Below are positions 34,906 through 43,946 of a DNA stretch of 64,000 nt, in pieces. Made by a program: the position numbers and the translations under genes. Where the stretch lies: positions 420,380 to 484,379 of the forward strand of contig BJHL01000001.1 of the NCBI GenBank assembly GCA_014192545.1, given 5' to 3'. The first letter of the stretch is position 1. Each line of letters begins with the position of its first letter. Below the pieces are notes generated by a model. The model was not told where the DNA came from. It was given only the letters and a program-made list of their open reading frames with translations, and did not search any database. This DNA is from Phycisphaerae bacterium (GTDB lineage: Bacteria; Planctomycetota; Phycisphaerae; Phycisphaerales; UBA1924).

Positions 34906-36480
34906 TCAAAACACCTTGCGCAGCCGCGCCGGCTGAATCTGCAACTGATCGCGATACTTCGCCACCGTGCGCCGCGCGATATCGATGCCGCGCTTCTTGA
35001 GTTCTTCCGCCAGCGCATCATCGCTCAAGGGCTTCTTCTTGTCTTCGCCCTCGATCACTTCCCGCAGCGCGGCTTTGATCGCATCCCACGCCACTTCTTC
35101 GCCACCTTCGGTCTGCACGCCACCTGAGAAAAACTTGCGAAGCGGCAGCACCCCGCGAGGCGTGGCAAGAAACTTCTCAGCAACCGCTCGCGAAACCGTA
35201 GCAACGTGAATGCCGAGTTCTTCACCCACTTGCGTCATGGGCAACGGTCGCAGGGCCTGCGGACCATAATCAAAAAACTCGCGTTGATGCTCAACGACCT
35301 TGTTCACGACGCGCAGCAGCGTGTGCCGACGCTGATTGACCGCATCAAGCAGCCACTGAGCGTTTCCCAAGTTGGTCTTGATGAATTCCTTGTCGCGCTT
35401 GGGCATTGCCTTGTCTTTGGTCAGCAAGGCATATTCCATGTTGATGCGCAGATTGGGCAAGTGATTGTCGTTGAGATACGCGAAGTATTTGCCCGTCACT
35501 TCATCAAACTCAACGATTGCATCAGGCACGATCGGTCGCTCGTTGGTTTCAACCAATCTCCGGCCCGGTGCCAAACTCAGCCTGCGCAGCAGCACCAACG
35601 CGTCTTTGATCTGCTCAAGATTCAGCCCGGTTCGCTCAGCCACACGCGGCAGCCGATTCTGCATCAAGTCATCAAGGTGTTTGCTCACCAGCGTGCGTGC
35701 GTTCGTAAACACAACGCCAGGCCAGCCGCCGCCGACCTCTTCCCCTTCAAGCGCATCTAGCTGCAGCAGCAAGCACTCGGCAGGGTTGCGGGCCGCGATA
35801 CCCGCAGGCTCGACAAACAACTGCACCGCCTTGAGCGCACGTTCAAGCTGCCCAACCGTGGGCCGCTGCGAGAAAACCGGCCCGCCGCCGCGCGTGGGAG
35901 GCATTTTGTCCGCACCTTCCAACACCACCGCACGATCAGCAATCACATCCAAACCGGTTTTGAGCGAGCCATCGTCTTCGAGAAAATTCAGAATCAACTC
36001 ACCCAAGGGCCGCAGCGCAGGCTCAACATCCACCAATGCCCACTGCCCGCGAAGTTGGTCCAGCAAACTCGCCGACCGCGCGGGAGCCGCCGCCATCGCC
36101 TCAAGCTTTGAATCACCATCGCCGCTCTCGCTCACGCGCCGCAACGACATGCCTTCCAAGTCAGGTGTTCGATCGATGCGCGACTCGTCAAAGACATTCT
36201 CCGCCGCGTCCGGATTGCTCTCTTCGTAATCGCCCAACCGCTCAAAGTCGTCGGCGTTCGTCGGGGCATCGCCCTCCGCCGTGCGCGTCGCCGCCGACGG
36301 ATCCATAGGCGGCACTTCACCCTCGTTCAGTTCCAGCGTCGGATTGCTCTCCAGCTCCTGCTCCAGCCGCTCCTCAAGCTCGGCGAGGGGCATCTGCAGA
36401 ATCTCCATCGACTGGATCATCCGCGGCGCCAGCTTCATCGACTGGCCGAGCTTCATCGATTGGCTGGTCTCAAACCGCAT
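34906..36480 (-). CDS. rpoN: RNA polymerase sigma-54 factor RpoN
   Basis: A 524-residue sigma-54. The N-terminal activator-binding region is Gln/Leu-rich (KLAPRMIQSMEILQMPLAELEERL), followed by an acidic linker (about 55-115), the core-binding region (about 130-330) and the promoter-binding region. The RpoN box is ARRTVAKYRDQL (about 507-518), one substitution from the canonical motif. Directs transcription from -24/-12 promoters with enhancer-binding ATPases; none of those lies in this window. Confidence 0.95.
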   Translation of the reverse strand: MRFETSQSMKLGQSMKLAPRMIQSMEILQMPLAELEERLEQELESNPTLELNEGEVPPMDPSAATRTAEGDAPTNADDFERLGDYEESNPDAAENVFDESRIDRTPDLEGMSLRRVSESGDGDSKLEAMAAAPARSASLLDQLRGQWALVDVEPALRPLGELILNFLEDDGSLKTGLDVIADRAVVLEGADKMPPTRGGGPVFSQRPTVGQLERALKAVQLFVEPAGIAARNPAECLLLQLDALEGEEVGGGWPGVVFTNARTLVSKHLDDLMQNRLPRVAERTGLNLEQIKDALVLLRRLSLAPGRRLVETNERPIVPDAIVEFDEVTGKYFAYLNDNHLPNLRINMEYALLTKDKAMPKRDKEFIKTNLGNAQWLLDAVNQRRHTLLRVVNKVVEHQREFFDYGPQALRPLPMTQVGEELGIHVATVSRAVAEKFLATPRGVLPLRKFFSGGVQTEGGEEVAWDAIKAALREVIEGEDKKKPLSDDALAEELKKRGIDIARRTVAKYRDQLQIQPARLRKVF

Positions 36481-36642
36481 CCGCCGCCTCCGCGACTTTG
36501 GGGCTTTGGCCCGGCGGCACAGGCGTCCTACCTGAGCGCATCACCGGACTTTGGCACGAGCTTGCTGGCTTTGCTGTAACCCAGCGACGCTTCATCGGCA
36601 CAATCCGCGCGTCTCCTGCAAGTTCCATGCCAATGGTATATC

Positions 36643-36717
36643 GGTGGCCCGCCATTCCATGGCGGGTTCCGGATTCTGTTTCGGATGCATTCGCTCGCCC
36701 GGGACGGGCGGGCCACC
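36643..36717. repeat. GGTGGCCCGCC inverted-repeat element
   Basis: Outer arms GGTGGCCCGCC (36643-36653) and GGCGGGCCACC (36707-36717) are perfect complements over 11 bp. An inner CCCGCCAT/ATGGCGGG hairpin lies at about 36648-36666. It is located between rpoN and the HD-domain gene. Confidence 0.7.
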
Positions 36718-36728
36718 AGTTCACATGC

Positions 36729-37748
36729 TCACATCCCCAGCGGGTCCTTCTTATACAGCTTCGCGCCGTTGAGCGCCCACTGCTTCTCGGTAAAGCTCCC
36801 GCCCAGTTCCACCGCTTGTGTCCGTTCGGGCCGGGCCGCTGCTACCGCCATGACCGTCTTCGCATCGAGATTGTCGATCAGGTTGATCATGATCGCTTCG
36901 GGCGTGCTGGGAATCTTCGCGGCTCCGAACTCGGGCTCGCCGTGGTGGCTCAAGATGATGTGCTGCAAAATCGTGATGAACCCCGCCGGGAAGCGCATGC
37001 TCTGCTCGCGCATCACCTGCTGGCTCTTGTCGTGCAACATGATTGCCCCGTCGACGATGTGACCAATCAGTTCGCCGCGATCGCTGTAGCCGAAGGCCTT
37101 ATCAAACACGAGCTCGCGCGTCTTGCCCAAATCATGCAAGAACAAGCCCAGCACCACCAAGTCGCGATTGATCTTGGGATACAGCGGACACACGCGATCA
37201 GCAATCTGCATCAGCGTCAGAGTGTGCTCAAGCAAACCACCCAGGAACGCATGGTGCATGCTCTTTGCTGCGGGCGCGCGGCGGAAGGCGTCCATCAGGT
37301 ATTCATCCGCCAGGTACGCGTTCGCCAGCGCCTTCGCCGCCGGGTGCTTAACCGTGTCGAGCAGTTGCACCACTTCCGCAAACATCTGCGCAACCTCGCG
37401 CTTCGTGACCGGCAGCAACTGCTGCATTTCCTCGGGCGTGGGGTCGGCAGGATCAATTGCGTGAATGATCATCTGCAACTCGCCCTGATAAGGCTGCGTC
37501 TCGCCTTCAACGTAAACAAATCCATCGGTGGGCAGCCGCTTGTACGTCGGTTCGTCAATTGACCACATCCGTGCCGGCATCTCGCCTGACGAATCACCCA
37601 CGATGCACTTGAGGTATGGCTTGCCCTGGCGAGTCTGCCCCATCTGCGCATTGGCAATGGAAAAAATCCCGCGCACAAACTCGGGCGCGCCCATGTCCTT
37701 GATGAATCGGCGTTGCGAACCAGACGTTGACGATGGAGCTGAGGTCAT
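36729..37748 (-). CDS. OB-fold/HD-domain nuclease, YhaM-like
   Basis: A 339-residue protein. An OB-type nucleic acid-binding domain (about 20-110) precedes an HD phosphohydrolase domain with HHAFLGGLLEHT (about 165-176) and FLHDLGKTREL (about 203-213); a further His pair (LSHHGEPEFG) follows. This arrangement matches the YhaM 3'-5' exoribonuclease family. It probably trims RNA or DNA in the cytoplasm. Its ATG (37748) follows the left arm of an inverted repeat. Confidence 0.85.
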   Translation of the reverse strand: MTSAPSSTSGSQRRFIKDMGAPEFVRGIFSIANAQMGQTRQGKPYLKCIVGDSSGEMPARMWSIDEPTYKRLPTDGFVYVEGETQPYQGELQMIIHAIDPADPTPEEMQQLLPVTKREVAQMFAEVVQLLDTVKHPAAKALANAYLADEYLMDAFRRAPAAKSMHHAFLGGLLEHTLTLMQIADRVCPLYPKINRDLVVLGLFLHDLGKTRELVFDKAFGYSDRGELIGHIVDGAIMLHDKSQQVMREQSMRFPAGFITILQHIILSHHGEPEFGAAKIPSTPEAIMINLIDNLDAKTVMAVAAARPERTQAVELGGSFTEKQWALNGAKLYKKDPLGM

Positions 37749-37779
37749 GGCCCCAGCGTAGGGAGTTCAAGATGGAAAA

Positions 37780-37995
37780 GGTTCACCGCGAAGACGCAAA
37801 GGACGCAAAGAAAGGCGAAAGACAACGAGGTGAGAAGTTCGCAAAAAGTCGTTGCGCGTCGCGCTCAATCACGCATCACCAACGCCTCATCACCATGGTC
37901 CGATACGCACCCACGCGCCAATCCCACTCCCCCCTCCGCGACCCACCCCGCCTTCACTGCCTTGCTTTGCGCTCTTCGCGTCTTTGCGGTGAACC
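37780..37995. repeat. Inverted GACGCAAAG repeat pair
   Basis: The left arm 37780-37810 (GGTTCACCGCGAAGACGCAA and so on) and the right arm 37965-37995 are reverse complements over 31 nt with four differences. Repeats of this ACCGC.AAGACGC type are widespread in several phyla. The right arm forms the end of the glycosyltransferase gene (encoding GSPQRREERKA). Confidence 0.85.
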
Positions 37996-39267
37996 ATCCA
38001 CACCGAAGTACACCCCCTCCAGCCGCTCCACCATCTTGCTCGCACTGAACTCTCGCACGCATTCCTCGCAGCCGCTCGCCACCATCGCCGCGCGTTCTGC
38101 CGGGTGCTCGCACGCCCACACAATTGCCTCGCGCAGCTTCGCAATATCTCCAACGGGCACCAATCGCCCCGTCTGCATCTCGCGACAAATCTCCCCCGTC
38201 CCATCAACGTCATACGCCACAGGCAACGCCCCCGCGAGCAGCGCCTGCGGCACCGTTCGCGGCAATCCCTCGCGATAACTCGGATGCGCCAGCACATCCA
38301 TCGCCCGCATCAGCGCCGGCACACGCTGAGGCGGCACCAACCCCGTCATCAACACGCGCTCGCGCAGCCCCAGTTTCTCCAATCGCGTCTCCAGCCGCTC
38401 ACGCCACCACCCGTCACCCACCCACAATAGCTTCCAGTTCTGCCGCTTCGCAAGTTCGCTCGCCAGCGCATCAATCAAATCATCATGTCCCTTGTGCTGC
38501 GCAAGCCGTGCAACGGTGCCAATCACAAAATCGTCCTCCGCAATCCCAAGCTCTCGCCGCACACTCGCGCGATCTTCTCCCGCGCCCGCATGCACAAACG
38601 GCTCAATCTCCATCCCGCTGCGCACCGTCACATACTGCGACGCGCGACCGATCTTGCGATCTAAAAACTGCCTCGTCATCGCATCCGCCACGCTCACAAT
38701 CACATGACAATGTCGCGCCGCCACGCGCTCAGCAATCGTGTACACCGCGTTGTTCACCATCACCTTCGCGCGGCTCACCACCGACCCCTCCACCGGCATA
38801 AACGGCGGCCCATGAATCGTGTGCATCACGCGCATGTTCGGCAATTCATCGAGCAATCGCCACGCCGCCACGCGACCCAAAATCCCCGCCTTGCTGCTGT
38901 GCGTGTGCACCACATCAGGCTTGATCTCACGAATCAGCCGCGTCAATTGCCCCAGCGCCCGCCAATCCCGAATCGGCGAAACCTCCCGAATCATGTCCCC
39001 CACCACATGCGTCGCGATGCGCATCCCCGACGCCCCCGACGCCGGACCTGAGGCCCTGCGAAGGTCCGGATGATCCCCGCCCACAACCTCCCGCGCGACC
39101 CCAAACCCCTCCACCCGCGCGAGCAACGACCCCTCCGGCCCATAAATCGGCCCAAACGCCAAATGCACCTCATGCCCCAGCCGCGCCTGCCCCTCGCACG
39201 ACAACACCGTGTTCTCCTGGCTACCACCAAGAATCAATCGCGTGGAAATGTGCAGAATGCGCGCCAA
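37954..39267 (-). CDS. GT4-family glycosyltransferase with repeat-derived segments
   Basis: A 437-residue GT-B enzyme. The N-terminal domain starts at ARILHISTRLILGGSQENTV; the donor domain has IGTVARLAQHKGHDDLI (about 245) and HPSYREGLPRTVPQALLAGALPV (about 330), the E-x7-E-like donor region. It adds a sugar from a nucleotide donor to a cell-surface glycan. TTG 39267 is the best start; the frame upstream reads only translated ATTGGGC repeat. Two further segments derive from repeats: HPDLRRASGPASG (37-nt hairpin element) and the last ~11 residues (GACGCAAAG element). Confidence 0.82.
   Translation of the reverse strand: MARILHISTRLILGGSQENTVLSCEGQARLGHEVHLAFGPIYGPEGSLLARVEGFGVAREVVGGDHPDLRRASGPASGASGMRIATHVVGDMIREVSPIRDWRALGQLTRLIREIKPDVVHTHSSKAGILGRVAAWRLLDELPNMRVMHTIHGPPFMPVEGSVVSRAKVMVNNAVYTIAERVAARHCHVIVSVADAMTRQFLDRKIGRASQYVTVRSGMEIEPFVHAGAGEDRASVRRELGIAEDDFVIGTVARLAQHKGHDDLIDALASELAKRQNWKLLWVGDGWWRERLETRLEKLGLRERVLMTGLVPPQRVPALMRAMDVLAHPSYREGLPRTVPQALLAGALPVAYDVDGTGEICREMQTGRLVPVGDIAKLREAIVWACEHPAERAAMVASGCEECVREFSASKMVERLEGVYFGVDGSPQRREERKARQ
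39034..39070 (-). repeat. 37-nt hairpin element, copy 3, inside a glycosyltransferase gene
   Basis: Identical over 37 nt to copy 2 (20402-20438), in reverse orientation. It is translated in the glycosyltransferase frame as PDLRRASGPASGASG, between the first beta-alpha units of the N-terminal domain. Confidence 0.9.
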
Positions 39268-39283
39268 GCCCCAATGTACGCGC

Positions 39284-39383
39284 CCAGTCCCCGATGCCCA
39301 ATGCCCAATGCCCAATGCCCAATGCCCAATGCCCAATCCCTAATCCCTAATGCCTAGTGCCTAGTGCCCAGTCCCCAGTGCCT
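39284..39383 (+). repeat. CCCAATG heptamer array
   Basis: About 13 units of seven bases: CCCAATG repeated about six times, then CCCAATC, CCTAATC, CCTAATG, CCTAGTG twice, CCCAGTC and CCCAGTG. It fills the gap between the glycosyltransferase start and truA and forms the last codons of truA (ALGTGH). It resembles the heptamer STRR repeats of cyanobacteria. Confidence 0.9.
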
Positions 39384-40431
39384 TCTCGTATCGAATCCAC
39401 TCCAAGCACAACCCCGTCGGCGGCAGCGTCGGCCCCGCCGCGCGCCGATCCTTCGCCGCAATCATCGCCGGCACATCGCTGACCTTCGCACGCCCGCGTC
39501 CCACTTCCACCAGCGTCCCGCTGATGATCCGCACCATGTTGTACAAAAATCCGCTGCCACTGACATCAATGCGCACGCGGCGAGTACTAGTGGCGTCCGC
39601 ACTCTCCACCTGCCGCACATCGCACGAGAAAATCCGCCGCACCGTCGTCAACCGACCATGATGCAGCGCGGCGAAGCTCACAAAGTCATGCTCGCCCACC
39701 AAGTGCTGCGCCGCGGCCTGCATCGCCGCCACATCAAGCTGCTCACGCACTTGATGCACAAACCGCCGATCACGCAAGGCCCGCATCTCGCCCACGTGCA
39801 ACGTGTACGAATACGCCTTGGCAACCGTGTCATTGGTCGGATCAAAGTCATGGCTCGCAACCTCAATTGCCCGCACCACCACATCATCCGGCAAGCGACT
39901 ATTCACCGCACGCAGCAACCGATCCACGCCGCGTTCCACAGGCCAGCCCATGCCGCGCCCGCTGGCTTGACCAGTTGAATCGCTTGCCGCACTGCTTGCG
40001 TCTGCCAACGCATCAGCAGCAATGCCATCCGAAACCACGCCAACATCCCGCACCGGTGTCTGCTCGCCCAACTGCTCGCCCAAATAGTCGCGCGGACTAC
40101 ACGTAAACGCCGCCACCTGCCCAAACGCATGCACCCCCGCATCCGTCCGGCTGCTCCCCTGCAACACAATCGGTTCGCGCACAATCTCACGCACCGCCCG
40201 CTCCACCACCGCCTGCACCGTCCGCAAAGCCAGCCGAGGCCGCGTCTCCCCCTCGCGCGTCCCAAGCTGCTCCAAAATCATCGCATCCTGCACCGGCACA
40301 TCGCCCACGTCGCCGTCCGCCCCCGGCCGGGCCGCCCTCGGCAACGTATGACTATCCACATACGGCTCCTGCTTCTGCCACCCGCAAAAGTCCGTCCCGT
40401 CATACGCAATGGTGAGCTTGTAACGCGGCAA
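39361..40431 (-). CDS. truA: tRNA pseudouridine(38-40) synthase TruA
   Basis: A 356-residue TruA, which makes pseudouridine in the anticodon stem. Start MPRYKLTIAYDGTDFCGWQ; the catalytic Asp lies in SSRTDAGVHAFGQVA (about 95-109); C-terminal FLYNMVRIISGTL and LPPTGLCLEWI. It is about 80-90 residues longer than the usual ~270, through two low-conservation insertions (about 25-65, with RAARPGADGDVGDVP, and about 125-165, with many Ala/Ser/Asp). The start is TTG 40431. The last residues come from the CCCAGTG array. Confidence 0.92.
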   Translation of the reverse strand: MPRYKLTIAYDGTDFCGWQKQEPYVDSHTLPRAARPGADGDVGDVPVQDAMILEQLGTREGETRPRLALRTVQAVVERAVREIVREPIVLQGSSRTDAGVHAFGQVAAFTCSPRDYLGEQLGEQTPVRDVGVVSDGIAADALADASSAASDSTGQASGRGMGWPVERGVDRLLRAVNSRLPDDVVVRAIEVASHDFDPTNDTVAKAYSYTLHVGEMRALRDRRFVHQVREQLDVAAMQAAAQHLVGEHDFVSFAALHHGRLTTVRRIFSCDVRQVESADATSTRRVRIDVSGSGFLYNMVRIISGTLVEVGRGRAKVSDVPAMIAAKDRRAAGPTLPPTGLCLEWIRYEKALGTGH

Positions 40432-40504
40432 GAAGGATGATATGGGGAGCAGGCGCGAGTCATGCGCCAGGCTCGGTCAAGCTGCGTCATCCATCTCGCA
40501 TCTG

Positions 40505-41524
40505 TCAGCGACTCGTGTCTTTCGCATGTCCGCATCTGCGTCGCCGCGCGCCCACAGTAATCGCGCAGGCGATCAGCAGAAAGCCCGAACCGGGTGCTGG
40601 AATCACGGTCGCCAGTCGAATGCCATACCGAGCGATATCGGGCGGTACGTCGAATCTCACAAAGCCTTCTAACGGATCGACCCAGAGGTAACTAAGTGCT
40701 CCCTGCGTGCTTCCTACCACCGTTCGGTGTGTTGCGTAACTCCCATACAACCCCTCTGACCATTCGGTCCTCCCCCCTGACACATCCAACAACCCCCATG
40801 GACTTTGGACCTGCGGGTATTGGCCGACGTCCATCTGATAAAAGTCCACACCCCAGCCCGCATTGGTCTGCCCGCCATCGAGCGGATAGCCGCTGATGAG
40901 CATCTCATTCGTCCCGTTGGGCTGCCGCCAATAGCCTTCTAAGCCTGTTCCATAACGGTTTGGATCGTAGTAAACGGCTTTGATCCACTCGTTGATCGAT
41001 GGAATCCAGTAACGGGCATCAGGGCTGCGTGTCAATTGATCGAGTCGCGAGCCATCGGGCAACTGGACAAAAGTTGATGTGTCGTACGCACCCGTCTCAA
41101 ACGCCCACGCTGCGTTGACCTTGCCGTTGTGATACCAGTTGCACAGCCGCGCCGTCATATGCCACGACATCTCGCTAGGCATGTTTGCCGTCTCGGGAAA
41201 CATAACCAGCTGATCGTCGAGTGTTCGCGCAAGCGAAGGCCCAAGTAAACCAGAGTCGGCAATAGCCTGCGGATTAAACTGCAAATACGCCTGCGCAAAC
41301 TCAAAGTGCTGGGCGACCGTCAACTCCGTCCGCATCATGCGGTACTCATACCCCACACTGCCGGCTTGCCAATCCGGCCGATCCGGAACCTCGCTGGCAA
41401 TCGTCGGTCTGTTCCCGGGAGAGCCGATGGTGACCAGATCAAGCTCTAGAGGCTGCTGAGCGAAGCTAGATTCGGCGAATAAGCCGACAAGTAATACAAC
41501 CGTGACAAAGCAAGGCTTGTGCAT
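40505..41524 (-). CDS. Secreted SUMF1-like protein with PEP-CTERM tail
   Basis: A 339-residue exported protein. Signal peptide MHKPCFVTVVLLVGLFAESSFAQ. A formylglycine-generating-enzyme-like (SUMF1/C-lectin type) domain covers about 50-300: EYRMMRTELTVAQHFEFAQAY, ARLCNWYHNGK, YWIPSINEWIKAVYYDPNR and SPWGLLDVSGGRTEW. The tail is VIPAPGSGF, a hydrophobic stretch, then GARRRR, a PEP-CTERM-type sorting signal. The catalytic Cys pair of true FGE is not evident, so it is probably binding or structural. A paralog lies at 49944. Confidence 0.82.
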   Translation of the reverse strand: MHKPCFVTVVLLVGLFAESSFAQQPLELDLVTIGSPGNRPTIASEVPDRPDWQAGSVGYEYRMMRTELTVAQHFEFAQAYLQFNPQAIADSGLLGPSLARTLDDQLVMFPETANMPSEMSWHMTARLCNWYHNGKVNAAWAFETGAYDTSTFVQLPDGSRLDQLTRSPDARYWIPSINEWIKAVYYDPNRYGTGLEGYWRQPNGTNEMLISGYPLDGGQTNAGWGVDFYQMDVGQYPQVQSPWGLLDVSGGRTEWSEGLYGSYATHRTVVGSTQGALSYLWVDPLEGFVRFDVPPDIARYGIRLATVIPAPGSGFLLIACAITVGARRRRCGHAKDTSR

Positions 41525-41661
41525 TGGTGAATGTTCCTGTGACTCGATACCGACATTATCGGTTGCAGATGGTGCGCAATGTGAACTGCGACGTCACAAA
41601 GCAAGCTGGGCAAAAACACCGCTATCTCCGAGTCCAAGACTTTGTCACTTCGTCACTTCTT

Positions 41662-43038
41662 CTACCGCACCCCCGCCACCACCAGCGTCCGGTCATCACT
41701 CCGCGCCGCCAATCCCGCAAACATCCCCACGCTTTCGATAATCGCGCTCAGCGTGTCGCCGGGCGTTGCGCCTTGACTCATCGCCGCTCGCAGGCGAGCA
41801 TCGCCGAACATTTCGTGCTTGCTGTTGAAGGCTTCGGTGATGCCATCGGTGTAAATCGCCAGCGTCTGGCCGGGCTTGAGCTGCACCGTGTGTGCGCCAT
41901 ACGTCGCGTCTTCCACGATTCCCAGCGGAAAACCCGCGTCGGGGTGCTCGATGGAACTGATCGTGCCATCCGCCTCGCGCAGCAGCGGCGAAGGGTGCCC
42001 CGCATTCGCAAAACTCAGCGTGCGGGCCTTGTCGTCGTACACGCCGTAAATCATCGTGACAAAATCGCCCCCGCCGCGCGTGTATCGGCTGCTGAGCGCA
42101 CGATTCACAAACTCCATCGCGCGATCCGGCGGCATCGGCTCACCCGGCATGAGGTGAGCAATCGCGTGAACAATCGCCATAAGCACCGCCGCAGGCGTGC
42201 CGTGGCCCGAAACGTCCGCAACCAAGATTCCCCAGCGATTGTCAGGCAGCTTGAAAAAGTCGTAGTAATCGCCGCCCGCGCGCGTGGAGGTTTGATAGTG
42301 CGTCGCAATGTCAAGCGTCGCAATCGCGGGAGCTTCAGTCGGCAAAAGCGAAAGCTGAATGTCCTGCACCGTCTTGAGCTCACGATCCAGCACGTCATAC
42401 GCGTCTTTTAAATCGCGCGACAGCACCAAATTCTTGGTGCTGCGACCAAACAACATGCTGATCTGCACAAACTCCGGAAACTTCTCAACATCAAACCCGT
42501 TCTCATCAAAGCTCGTATGCACCACCATGTTGAGCGAGTGCCCATCCTCAAAATGCGGCACCGCCACCAAGCTTTTCGCGTGACGCAGATACTCATACGC
42601 CGGGTCGCTCGCATCCGCTTGAAACCGCTGCATCACCACCGGCTTATCACCATGCACCAGCTCGCTCAAAATCCCGCCCTCAAAAACCGGCAGCATGTGC
42701 CTCTCTTTCCACGGGTCAGGCTGCTTGTTCCACAGCGTCGCCCGCGTCAGTCGCACCAGCGGCTTCTCCAGCTCGCGCCGCGAAAGCGCAAGCGTGTGTC
42801 CCGGCGCCAAACTGCCACGCATCCGCCGGGCATACGCCATCACCATCTGCTGCGGATCGGTGTACTTGCTGATCTCGCGCATGGTCTCGTCAATGTGCGC
42901 CAGCCGAGCCTGCCAGGGCAAGGCCTGATAATTGATGGGCACCGCGTCCCCCACCACCGCCAGCTCGAAGGCCGGATCAGGCCGAATGAAATCAGCCTCA
43001 TTGCCAATTCGGCTATTGGGCACGTTTTCCAAGGCCAT
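41662..43038 (-). CDS. SpoIIE-type PP2C phosphatase with GAF-like domain
   Basis: A 458-residue serine/threonine phosphatase. The N-terminal ~210 residues include a GAF-like region (about 90-205). The SpoIIE catalytic domain has RAGGDYYDFFKLPDNRWGI (about 255), VADVSGHGTPAAVLM (about 275), IYTDGITEAFN (about 400) and DDRTLVV at the end, the acidic metal ligands of PP2C enzymes. It probably removes phosphate from a partner anti-sigma antagonist in a partner-switch pathway. ATG 43038 has AAGGGA upstream and begins where protein-like sequence starts. Confidence 0.88.
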   Translation of the reverse strand: MALENVPNSRIGNEADFIRPDPAFELAVVGDAVPINYQALPWQARLAHIDETMREISKYTDPQQMVMAYARRMRGSLAPGHTLALSRRELEKPLVRLTRATLWNKQPDPWKERHMLPVFEGGILSELVHGDKPVVMQRFQADASDPAYEYLRHAKSLVAVPHFEDGHSLNMVVHTSFDENGFDVEKFPEFVQISMLFGRSTKNLVLSRDLKDAYDVLDRELKTVQDIQLSLLPTEAPAIATLDIATHYQTSTRAGGDYYDFFKLPDNRWGILVADVSGHGTPAAVLMAIVHAIAHLMPGEPMPPDRAMEFVNRALSSRYTRGGGDFVTMIYGVYDDKARTLSFANAGHPSPLLREADGTISSIEHPDAGFPLGIVEDATYGAHTVQLKPGQTLAIYTDGITEAFNSKHEMFGDARLRAAMSQGATPGDTLSAIIESVGMFAGLAARSDDRTLVVAGVR

Positions 43039-43312
43039 CACGCCATCCCTTCTGCAATGCGAGTCTTCTTCTTCGCAGGTTCGATGCTCGCTGACCATTG
43101 ACGATACGCAATCTTCGTTCGCAAGCTGTTCGTATCCCAAACTCCCCCACCCCGGGCTATGCCTATTATGGGAACGCGAGTGTGCATGGTCGCGAACGTC
43201 GCGCCCGCCAGTCAATCGCAATCGCTTCGTGCCGCGAAGTTCCGACCCACGTGGGCGTCGGCCGTGAGCATGCAAGCGCGGGAAAGTCCAGTCTACGAAC
43301 GGAGTTAGAAGT

Positions 43313-43903
43313 ATGAAGATCTCGAACCTGCTCATGGTTGTCGGCGCCGCCGCCCTTCTCAGCCTCACCGGTTGCGAAAGGAAAGAAGGCACCACCGCCG
43401 GCAACCTCGTGAACAAAGCCACCGACGCCACCAAGAGTGCCGCCGACAGCGCAGCCAAGACTGCGAGCGATGCAGCCAAGACCGCCAGCGACGGCGCCGC
43501 CAAGGCCGCTGAAGCCACCAAGGATGCCGCTAACCAGGCTGCCGATGCCACCAAGGACGCCGCTGCCAAGGTTACCGACGCTGCGAAGGAAGGCCTCGCC
43601 AAGCTCCAAGCCGAAAGCAAGAAGTGGCTCGATGAAACCGTCACCAAGCAGTGGCCCGAAATGAAGAAGGGCCTCGATGACGTCGCTAAGAAAGTCGGCA
43701 GCATCACCGACGCCGGCAAGAAGACCCAAGCCGAAGGCCTCGTCAAGGACCTGCAAGCCAAGGTCCCCGCGATGGAAAAGCTCGTCGGCGAACTCACCAA
43801 CTTCAAGGACGGCGACTTCAGCAAGATCTTCACCGAAGCCAAGAACTTGTGGGACAGCTTCGGCCTCAAGATGACCGACCTCAAGAAGCTCCTGCCGGCC
43901 TAA
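43313..43903 (+). CDS. Lipoprotein with LEA/apolipoprotein-like helical repeats
   Basis: A 196-residue lipoprotein. The signal MKISNLLMVVGAAALLSLTGC ends in a lipobox LTGC (Cys 21). Residues 30-100 are 11-residue-like Ala/Lys/Asp repeats (KSAADSAAKTASDAAKT), which form amphipathic helices like those of LEA or apolipoprotein-type proteins. The second half is also helical. It is probably a periplasmic, envelope-attached coiled rod. GGAG precedes ATG 43313 and a terminator follows the stop. Confidence 0.85.
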   Translation: MKISNLLMVVGAAALLSLTGCERKEGTTAGNLVNKATDATKSAADSAAKTASDAAKTASDGAAKAAEATKDAANQAADATKDAAAKVTDAAKEGLAKLQAESKKWLDETVTKQWPEMKKGLDDVAKKVGSITDAGKKTQAEGLVKDLQAKVPAMEKLVGELTNFKDGDFSKIFTEAKNLWDSFGLKMTDLKKLLPA

Positions 43904-43946
43904 GGCTGCATGGCAGTTTGCGCAGTCAAGTTTCGACATCAAACAA

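Noticed and set aside
36550..36570. Sigma-54 promoter TTGGCACGAGCTTGCTGG near rpoN
   Set aside because: The GG to GC distance is one base short of the required spacing and it points away from rpoN.
43275..43300. RNase P RNA-like GGAAAGTCC motif
   Set aside because: Only nine bases match, with no flanking conserved helices, and it lies in the lipoprotein leader.
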